A DNA stretch of 64,000 nt from Opitutus sp. GAS368 (GTDB taxonomy: Bacteria; Verrucomicrobiota; Verrucomicrobiia; Opitutales; Opitutaceae), in the NCBI RefSeq assembly GCF_900104925.1, contig NZ_LT629735.1, forward strand, positions 2,016,291 through 2,080,290. Reading direction: 5' to 3'. A program made the translations under genes and the position numbers. The notes under the pieces are model-generated. The model was not told the origin of the DNA. It saw only the letters and a list, made by a program, of their open reading frames with translations, and did not search any database. Each line of letters starts with the position of its first letter. Positions within the stretch are counted from its first letter, which is position 1. Shown here piece after piece: positions 58,262-64,000 of the stretch.

Positions 58262-60352
58262 CTACCAGGCGGAGCGGAAGCCGGCGAGGGCGAGGCGCGG
58301 GGTGCCGGTGTTGACGATGCCGTCGGTGCTGCGCCCGGTCTCGACGCGCGCGTTGCCGAGGTTCTCGATGGTGAGAAACACCTCGCCGCGGCCGAGGGAG
58401 CAACTGGCGCCCAGGTCGGCGATGACCGCCGTGCCGAGGATAAGCAGGTTCTCGTCGTCCTCGAACTGCCGGCCGATGACGCGGACGCGCGGCGTGAGCG
58501 TGAGCCGGCCGGTCCGCCACGACGCGCCGAGCGTGGCGCCATGACGGGGCACCTGGGCCAGGCGCTTGCCGACAAGGGCCGGGGCCAGCGTGGCGCGCCG
58601 GACCAGCGCATCGTCGTAGAGATAGGCGACGTCGAACGAGAGCGCCGGAGTGGGACGCCATCCGGCCGTGAGCTCGAGCCCGCGGACGCGCAAGCGGTCG
58701 AGGTTGAGCCGCTCGCGGCCCGTGCCGCCCGCCGGGATGAAGCCCACGATGGGGAAAGTGCCCGGCCCGTGGGCGATGGTCACGTTGCCGACGGCGTCGT
58801 GCAGCTCGTTCCAGAAAAGCGCGGATCCGAGTGTGAGCGTGCCGTGGGTGTAATCGGCCCCGAGTTCCGTGCTCGTCACGCGCTCGGTCTGCAGGTCGGC
58901 GTTGGCCTCGGTGATCACATTGCCGGCGCGGAACGGCCGGTAGAGCTCGTTCAGGGTCGGCCGGCGGAAGGCCTGCTGGGCCGCGGCGCGGACGCGCCAG
59001 GCCGGGGCCGGGGTCCAGACCAGCCCGGCGCTCGGGCTGAACTCCAGTCCGTCGCGGTCCGCGTAATGGTCGTCGCGCAACACGGCGCCCGTGGCGCGGT
59101 CGGTCTCGCGGCGGTGGCCGTCGGCCTCACGCCAGTCGTCGAGCCGGGCGCCGAGCGTAAGGTGCCAGTCGGGAGCGAGGGCGCGTTCGTGGAGGGCGAA
59201 CAGCCCGGCGAATTCCTGCGTGCCGCCGGCGACGCGCTGGCGGGTGAAGTCGCCGGCGCTGAAGGTGAAATTTTCCCGGGTCTCGCCGCGCACGCGGCGG
59301 AAGTCGACCCCGGCGCTGGTGCGGGCATCGCCGGAATGCGTCCAGCTCCCGGTCCACGCGGCCCCGAGCGCGCTGGCGGGCACCGCGAACTGGTCGCTGG
59401 CCGGCGTCTCGGCCGTGCGCGTGGCGTTCACGGAGCTAAACGTGCTGCTGAACGTCTGGTCCTGCGCGTAGGCGAGGGCGGTCCACGAGAAATTCTTGTC
59501 CGGCCGGGCCGTGAGCGCGACCGAGCCCAGGTTCTCGCGGGAGGAATTCTGCTGGTAGGGCGTGCCATTGCCGCGGGCCTCGGCGAACGTGCGGCCGGTG
59601 ACCGTGAGCGTCGCGTTCTCCCCAACCGGCTGGGTCCAGCGGGCGGCCATCCAATGGTGCCGGCTCCAGGCCGCGATGTCCACCGGGCCGCGGTTCTCCG
59701 CTGCGACCAGGTTGAAGCCGTCGGTCGCGAAATCACGGCCGCTGAGCTCCAGCGTGCCCGGGCCGGCGGACTGGCTTAGCGCGAGCTCGACGCTGCGGGT
59801 CGAGAAATCGCCCGCGGTGGCGGCCAGCCGCCCGCCAGAGGCGGCGGGCGCTTTGTAACCTATCAGGTTGCTTGGTTTTTTTTCGGTCAGCAGCTGCACG
59901 ACGCCGCCGAGCGCGGCGTTGCCCCACGCGGTGGCGCCGCCGCCGCGGACGAGCTCCGCGCCGGCCAGCGATTCGCGCGGCACCTTGCTCCAGATGACCC
60001 AGCCGCCGAAGGGATCGTTGAGCGGCACGCCGTCCAGCAGCACAAGCGACCGGCTGGCGCCGCTGGGTCCGAGCCCGCGCAACGACACGCCCTGCGCGGT
60101 CGGGTTGGCGGTCAGGCTGTCACTGCGCCGGAAAAGGCTGAAACCCGGCACGCTCCGCAGCGCACCGTCGAGCGTCACGGCGGGCGTGGCGCGCAGCGTG
60201 TCGCCGCCGAGGATCGCCAGTGAGAACGGCACCGCCGCCGCCGGCTGGGCGGCGCGCGCGGCCGTGACGGCGACGGGATCGAGCGTGACGGTCTGCGCGC
60301 GGAGCGCCGGCGTCAGAAGGAGGACGGCGAGGTAGCGTGCGGCGGGCTTCAC
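58262..60352 (-). CDS. TonB-dependent receptor coupled to a PQQ-dehydrogenase gene
   Basis: The 696-residue receptor (GTG start at 60352 overlapping the upstream TGA as GTGA) has a short signal (VKPAARYLAVLLLTPALRAQ), a plug (LDPVAVTAARAAQ..., GVSLRGLGPSGASRSLVLLDGVPLNDPFGGWVIWSKVPRE, AELVRGGGATAWGNAALGGVVQL) and a 22-strand-type barrel ending in a terminal aromatic residue. Size and plug are BtuB/YncD-like. Translational coupling to a PQQ-dependent dehydrogenase suggests uptake of PQQ (as PqqU/YncD does) or of the dehydrogenase substrate. Residues about 160-176 (SNLIGYKAPAASGG) are encoded by palindrome-like DNA. Confidence 0.88.
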   Translation of the reverse strand: MKPAARYLAVLLLTPALRAQTVTLDPVAVTAARAAQPAAAVPFSLAILGGDTLRATPAVTLDGALRSVPGFSLFRRSDSLTANPTAQGVSLRGLGPSGASRSLVLLDGVPLNDPFGGWVIWSKVPRESLAGAELVRGGGATAWGNAALGGVVQLLTEKKPSNLIGYKAPAASGGRLAATAGDFSTRSVELALSQSAGPGTLELSGRDFATDGFNLVAAENRGPVDIAAWSRHHWMAARWTQPVGENATLTVTGRTFAEARGNGTPYQQNSSRENLGSVALTARPDKNFSWTALAYAQDQTFSSTFSSVNATRTAETPASDQFAVPASALGAAWTGSWTHSGDARTSAGVDFRRVRGETRENFTFSAGDFTRQRVAGGTQEFAGLFALHERALAPDWHLTLGARLDDWREADGHRRETDRATGAVLRDDHYADRDGLEFSPSAGLVWTPAPAWRVRAAAQQAFRRPTLNELYRPFRAGNVITEANADLQTERVTSTELGADYTHGTLTLGSALFWNELHDAVGNVTIAHGPGTFPIVGFIPAGGTGRERLNLDRLRVRGLELTAGWRPTPALSFDVAYLYDDALVRRATLAPALVGKRLAQVPRHGATLGASWRTGRLTLTPRVRVIGRQFEDDENLLILGTAVIADLGASCSLGRGEVFLTIENLGNARVETGRSTDGIVNTGTPRLALAGFRSAW
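59828..59872 (-). repeat. Palindromic repeat inside the receptor gene
   Basis: cccgcc-agag-ggcggg plus ctttgtaacctatcaggtt. It resembles the tail palindrome at 58230-58253 and keeps the frame open, so it may be another in-gene repeat. Confidence 0.45.
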
Positions 60353-62052
60353 CGGGGCGAACGCCCGGCCTTCACCTGTTCGCGGGTGACGGCCGGGGCG
60401 CCGCCGCCGAAGGCCTGGCGGAGGTAGGTGGCGAGATCGGCGGCCTGGGCGTCGTTGAGCGCGGCATCGAAGCCCGGCATGACGTTGGAGTATTTCGGGC
60501 GGTCGGCCGGCAGCACGGCCGCAGGACCGAGCAGGATGGAACGGATGAGCGTGGCGGCGCCGCCGCGCACGACGGCGCTGTCGCGCAGCGAGGGCTGGAG
60601 ATTCGGGACACCTGAGCCGTCGGGCATGTGGCAGCTGGCGCAAAGCATCAGGTAGGTATCCCGGCCCTTGGTGTTCACCGCGACGGCCGGGGTGGCCGGC
60701 GTCGCGGCGGCCGGCTGGGCTGCGGCCACGGCGGCCACGGGCGCGGTATCGCCGGTGTAAAAGATGCGCCAGATGCGGCCTTTCTCCGTGTCGCCGACAT
60801 AGAGCGAGCCGTCGGGACCGACGGCGACGCCGCAGGGACGGAAGCGGGCGTCGCGGGTGGAGGTGAAGTTCGTGCTGCCGGCGAAACCGTCGGCAAAGAT
60901 CTCGTAATCACCGGTGGGCCGGCCGGCGGCATCGAACGGGATGAAGCAGACGTTGTAGCCGCGCTGGGGGAGGGGCGCGCGGTTCCATGAGCCGTGGAAG
61001 GCGAGGAAAATGCCGCCGCGATACTTCGCGGGGAACTGCGCGCCGTCATAGTAGGCCATCTGCAGCGGAGCCCAGTGGGCGGGAAAGGCGATGAGCGGGT
61101 CGGGATACCGGCCGGCTTCGGCGCGCTTCCGGCCGTCGCCGCCGAACTCGGGCGAGACCATGCGGGCCTTCTGCAACCCGTCGTAATAGGTGTAGGGCCA
61201 GCCGATGTTGAGGCCCTCCTTCAGCTGGTGGAATTCCTCGGCCGGCAGCTCGGCGCCGTCCGCGATGGAATAGTGCTCGGGGTCGACGTCGTGCAGGTTG
61301 TCGCGACCGTTCATCGCGAAGAAGGCGGAGTGCGCGACCGGGTTCCACGCGACGGCGACGACGTGGCGGTGGCCGGTGGAGTAGTGGTAGCCGTCGGACT
61401 GGTGCTGGCCCGGCTTGGCGGGGTCGAAGCGCCAGAAGCCGCCGTGGATCTTCAGAAAGTCGGTGGCATCGGAGCCCTTGGCGCCGAAACGACGGTCGTT
61501 GGCCCCGCCGTAGGAGTTGGAGGGCGAGCCGGTCTCGACGAAGAGCGCGCCGGCGTCGTCGAAGAAAAAGGCCTTCGACTCGTGCTGCCGCTGGTTGGGC
61601 AGGTCGACAATGAGGTGCTCGGGCGCGGCGGAGGGCACCAGCTCGCCCGGCGTGTATTTGTAGCGGTAAACGTCCTTGTCGGTGGAGTGGTAGAGCCAGC
61701 CGTCGTGGAACATGATGCCGGAGCCGCCGCCCCCGCCGAACTCCTTCACGACGTCGGCGCGGCCGTCACCGTTGGTGTCGCGCAGCGCGAGGATGGGGCC
61801 CTGCTTGGTCTTGGCGTAAACGTCGCCGTTGGGTGCGACGGCGAGGAAGCGCAGGGCGCCGACATCTTTGCCGACGACGAGGTTGTCGGCGAACACCACG
61901 GCACGGAAGCCGGGGGGCAGCGTGATGCCGCCGTTGTCGGGGTCGGGCGCGGGCAGGGCGCCCGTCTTCGCCGGCGTTTCGGCGCGGCAAGGTGCGATGG
62001 CCAGAAGGAGCAGGGCGAGGCCGGTGAGCAAAAGCAGGGGCGGTTTTCTCAT
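60349..62052 (-). CDS. Secreted PQQ-dependent sugar dehydrogenase with C-terminal cytochrome c
   Basis: The 567-residue protein has a signal peptide (MRKPPLLLLTGLALLLLAIAPCRA). A six-bladed propeller of the sorbosone/soluble glucose dehydrogenase family follows (LPPGFRAVVFADNLVVGKDVGALRFLAVAPNGDVYAK; GGGGSGIMFHDGWLYHSTD; GLNIGWPYTYYDGL; GPDGSLYVGDTEKGRIWRI). Last comes a cytochrome c module with CASCH heme attachment and a Met ligand candidate in VMPGFDAALND. It oxidises a sugar or aldehyde in the periplasm and passes electrons directly through its own heme. PQQ binding is inferred from the family. Its stop overlaps the receptor start. Confidence 0.88.
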   Translation of the reverse strand: MRKPPLLLLTGLALLLLAIAPCRAETPAKTGALPAPDPDNGGITLPPGFRAVVFADNLVVGKDVGALRFLAVAPNGDVYAKTKQGPILALRDTNGDGRADVVKEFGGGGGSGIMFHDGWLYHSTDKDVYRYKYTPGELVPSAAPEHLIVDLPNQRQHESKAFFFDDAGALFVETGSPSNSYGGANDRRFGAKGSDATDFLKIHGGFWRFDPAKPGQHQSDGYHYSTGHRHVVAVAWNPVAHSAFFAMNGRDNLHDVDPEHYSIADGAELPAEEFHQLKEGLNIGWPYTYYDGLQKARMVSPEFGGDGRKRAEAGRYPDPLIAFPAHWAPLQMAYYDGAQFPAKYRGGIFLAFHGSWNRAPLPQRGYNVCFIPFDAAGRPTGDYEIFADGFAGSTNFTSTRDARFRPCGVAVGPDGSLYVGDTEKGRIWRIFYTGDTAPVAAVAAAQPAAATPATPAVAVNTKGRDTYLMLCASCHMPDGSGVPNLQPSLRDSAVVRGGAATLIRSILLGPAAVLPADRPKYSNVMPGFDAALNDAQAADLATYLRQAFGGGAPAVTREQVKAGRSPR

Positions 62053-62212
62053 GGGAGCAAAAGGGTTGGCCGGAACGGGGCGAAAAGCAAAACGCGAAGT
62101 GTCATATCGTGTGATGGGCCGGCGCGCCGGAGGGCTGCGCTTATGACCGGCGCAGGGGCGGGAATTTAGGACTGGCGTCGGGGCGGGGGATGCGGGATGC
62201 CTTGCGGCTCAT

Positions 62213-63745
62213 ATGGCCAACTGGGAATACAAAGTCATCAGCAGCGGCAAAGGCGGATTCGCCTCCCCGGCGCTGATGGAAAAATTTATCAACGATCTGG
62301 GGCAGGAACAGTGGGAGATCATCAATTTCCACACCGCGCCCGACAACGCGCTGGCCTTCACCGGCCTCGCCCGCCGCCCCGTGCAGCGCGACTGGACCCT
62401 GGAGGACGCCGCCGCGACGGCGGCCCGCGCCGAGACCGACAAGCTGCGCGCGGAGTTCGAGGCCAAGTTCAAGGCCGTCACCACCGGCGCCACCGCGCCC
62501 GCCACCGAGGAGAAGCCCGTCGACTTCATTGAGGAAAAGGCCGCCCCGGAGGATGGCTTCCGCCGTCCGGTCGACACCTCGCGCGACGACGATCCCGACG
62601 CCCCGGAGGACGAGTGGCACAAGCTCACCGCCGAGGACGAGCTGCCGTCGTTCTTCGACGCGCTCAAGCCCCACATGCGCCGCAACCAGCGCGGGGCCGG
62701 CATGTCCGTCGGCGTGGACTACCTCGCCAAGAAGTGGAAGCTCGAGGAGACCGACATCAAGACCGCGCTCGTGGAGTGCGGCCTGCAGATCCCCGCCGAC
62801 GAGAACGCCAAGCCCGTCTACGTCGAATACGACGGCGACCTTTACTGGGTGAACATCAACCGCCGCGGCGAGACCTGGATCAACACACGCGAGAAGCCCG
62901 AGCCGGTGTTCCGCATCGTGCAGGGCAAGCGCCTGGCCGACGACGAGGTGCCCGCGGAGATGGCGGCCACCCCCGCTCCCGCCCCGCCGGAACCGCGGCG
63001 GGAAGACCGACGCGACGAGCGCCGCGAGGAACGCCAGCGGCAGCCGCAGCAACCGGCGCAGCCGCCCCGCGAAGACGCCGGCGCGCCCAGGACTTTGCTC
63101 GCCAAGATCCGCGGCATGATGCGCCGCAACCGGCGCGGCCACGGCTGGTCCGGCAGCTTCCCTTATCTTACCAAGGCCCTGAAGCTGGACGAGGCCCAGC
63201 TGCTTGAGCAGCTGGCGGCGTTCGGCCTGCGCCTCGAGGGCGGCGCCGAACCCGTCGTCGCGCACGAAAACGGCTTTGCCTACTGGCTGAACAAGAATCA
63301 GCGCGGCGAGATCTGGATCAACGCCGAGGAAGGCGCCGGCAGCGGAGAACAGAAGACTAAAGACAGGGGACAGGACGCCGAGACGCGGCCGGAGGGCGAA
63401 CGCGCCCACGAGAGTCCCCGGGCGGACGTCGTGGAGACCAAGTCCCTGCCGCCGGAAAACATTCTCACCGCCGTCCGCCTGCTCATGGCGCCGAAGAAGC
63501 GCGGCGAGGGCGTGACCGCCCCGATCGGCGAATTGGCGGCGAAACTGGAGAAGTCCGACGAGCAGGTCATGGCCATGCTGGCCTCCACCGGGCTACAGCT
63601 GCCCGAATCGCCGAAGGCCAAGCCGACGTTCGCCGAGCACGGCGGGGAGATCTACTGGCTCAACGCGAACGCCAAGGGTCAGGTGTGGCTCAACGCCAAG
63701 CAGTCCGCCGCCAAGAAGTCCAAGGCGAAGAAGTCCGGGGACTGA
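62213..63745 (+). CDS. Hypothetical protein with three tandem winged-helix-like repeats
   Basis: The 510-residue protein starts with a DUF4177-like segment (MANWEYKVISS...LGQEQWEIINF). It then has three related modules of about 75 residues near 150-230, 300-375 and 420-500. Each has a basic RNxRG start, a helical LAKKWKLEETDIKTAL-type part, and an aromatic end (DLYWVNINRRGETWIN; FAYWLNKNQRGEIWIN; EIYWLNANAKGQVWLN). The modules look like small nucleic-acid- or protein-binding domains; no function is known to me. The linker after repeat 2 (SGEQKTKDRGQD) is encoded by DNA matching the family V repeat, an in-frame insertion. It ends in a Lys-rich tail (KKSKAKKSGD). Confidence 0.75.
   Translation: MANWEYKVISSGKGGFASPALMEKFINDLGQEQWEIINFHTAPDNALAFTGLARRPVQRDWTLEDAAATAARAETDKLRAEFEAKFKAVTTGATAPATEEKPVDFIEEKAAPEDGFRRPVDTSRDDDPDAPEDEWHKLTAEDELPSFFDALKPHMRRNQRGAGMSVGVDYLAKKWKLEETDIKTALVECGLQIPADENAKPVYVEYDGDLYWVNINRRGETWINTREKPEPVFRIVQGKRLADDEVPAEMAATPAPAPPEPRREDRRDERREERQRQPQQPAQPPREDAGAPRTLLAKIRGMMRRNRRGHGWSGSFPYLTKALKLDEAQLLEQLAAFGLRLEGGAEPVVAHENGFAYWLNKNQRGEIWINAEEGAGSGEQKTKDRGQDAETRPEGERAHESPRADVVETKSLPPENILTAVRLLMAPKKRGEGVTAPIGELAAKLEKSDEQVMAMLASTGLQLPESPKAKPTFAEHGGEIYWLNANAKGQVWLNAKQSAAKKSKAKKSGD
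63341..63380 (+). repeat. Family V repeat inside the 62213-63745 gene
   Basis: 'gcagcggagaacagaagact' and 'aaagacaggggacagg' correspond to the 'cggagaacagaagacagggg' of 15382-15420 with a small indel. It encodes the GEQKTKDRGQ linker. Confidence 0.65.
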
Positions 63746-63751
63746 CCGGCG

Positions 63752-64000
63752 TCAGGGCCGGTCAGCCGGCGCAAAGGGCGCGTGGGTGGCGGGATGGAAG
63801 CGCGCCAACGCGGCCAGCTGGTCGGCGATGAGCCGGTCGGAGCGGCCGCGGGGCATCTTGCTCAGGCTGGCGGTCCGGCCCGATTGCCGCGCCCATTGCT
63901 CAAACACCCCGGGCATGACGAGCCGCACCTGGGGCGAGTCGATCGTGCGCTCGTTGCGCCGGGCGGCGTAGTCGTGGTTGCGCGTGGCCAGCTCGGCGTC
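63752..64000 (-). CDS. GH3-like (acyl-adenylate/auxin-response type) protein, C-terminal fragment
   Basis: The last 82 residues of a leftward gene are visible, starting DAELATRNHDYAARRNER and ending in HPATHAPFAPADRP then TGA at 63752-63754. The pattern 'LxxxNxDYxxxR...VFEQWARQSGRTASLSKMPRGRSDR' matches the C-terminal end of bacterial GH3 auxin-responsive-promoter family proteins, which adenylate acids and conjugate amino acids in plants; bacterial roles are unclear. The 5' part lies outside the window. Confidence 0.65.
   Translation of the reverse strand, partial: DAELATRNHDYAARRNERTIDSPQVRLVMPGVFEQWARQSGRTASLSKMPRGRSDRLIADQLAALARFHPATHAPFAPADRP

Noticed and set aside
58013-59779. A 588-codon forward reading over the TonB receptor
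   Set aside because: It is complementary to the receptor, whose plug and barrel motifs are unmistakable.

Overview
The window is GC-rich chromosomal DNA from a free-living Gram-negative heterotroph. Three things point to a Verrucomicrobia/Opitutaceae-like bacterium, although no rRNA or marker gene is present to prove it: STN-type TonB receptors with a FecI/FecR pair, a uronate catabolic locus built on UxaE, KduI/KduD and GH105 rather than the enterobacterial set, and intergenic spaces filled with many different palindromic repeat families. No tRNA, rRNA or CRISPR array was seen.

Layout. 1-5.2 kb: two separate type IV prepilin-like genes, a pilus/secretion-accessory-like protein and gluconokinase, with a repeat-filled noncoding kilobase at 0.55-1.58 kb. 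5.5-10.7 kb: small housekeeping genes (ECF S-component-like membrane protein, DTW-domain tRNA modifier, DUF1294, FKBP, S4 protein, CvfB-like) and an unusual membrane protein with an HEFGH motif. 10.7-13.5 kb: an acyltransferase and one complete IS481-family element. 13.5-28.1 kb: a pectin/hexuronate locus. An iclR-larA-like-eda-kdgK block runs leftward and kduI-kduD-DUF4861-GH105-MFS-SDR-uxaE-uxaC runs rightward from a shared control region. Together they take unsaturated and saturated galacturonate to 2-keto-3-deoxygluconate and on to pyruvate plus glyceraldehyde-3-phosphate. 28.1-36.7 kb: phenylalanine/tyrosine catabolism (phhA, a PAS-LuxR regulator, hppD, hmgA, a flavin reductase-like protein, thiolase, fused SCOT), ending in acetyl-CoA. 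37.0-42.2 kb: sigma/FecR/TonB-receptor signalling unit. 42.3-50.6 kb: dicarboxylate/amino-acid symporter, alpha/beta hydrolase, PepO-like peptidase, 2-hydroxyacid dehydrogenase, an AT-rich foreign-looking gene with a nuclease-like N-terminus, and an amidohydrolase. 50.9-54.0 kb: a bufferin-like RiPP cluster. 54-57.2 kb: a GYF membrane protein and the overlapping rsuA-yhbY-rsgA operon. 57.2-62.1 kb: a TonB protein and a PQQ-dependent dehydrogenase-cytochrome c translationally coupled to a TonB receptor. 62.2-64 kb: a repeat-domain hypothetical and the 3' end of a GH3-like gene.

Most notable is the RiPP cluster. It has a Sec-exported precursor of 119 residues with eleven Cys, each followed by Lys and spaced almost exactly six residues apart, then a terminator-like hairpin, a DUF692 multinuclear iron oxygenase (MNIO), its DUF2063 partner and a DoxX protein. 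The enzymes match bufferin-type clusters, but the precursor is a Cys-Lys-Gly-Lys repeat protein rather than the classical DUF2282 type.

The second theme is the palindromic repeats. More than ten unrelated families occur, often directly after stop codons and in five cases supplying the TAG stop codon. Copies of the same families sit in frame inside coding sequences (uxaE twice, the DTW gene, the 62.2 kb gene, probably the 2.0 kb gene and the PQQ-linked receptor). A 125-bp element with ATACCAA ends occurs twice with four differences.
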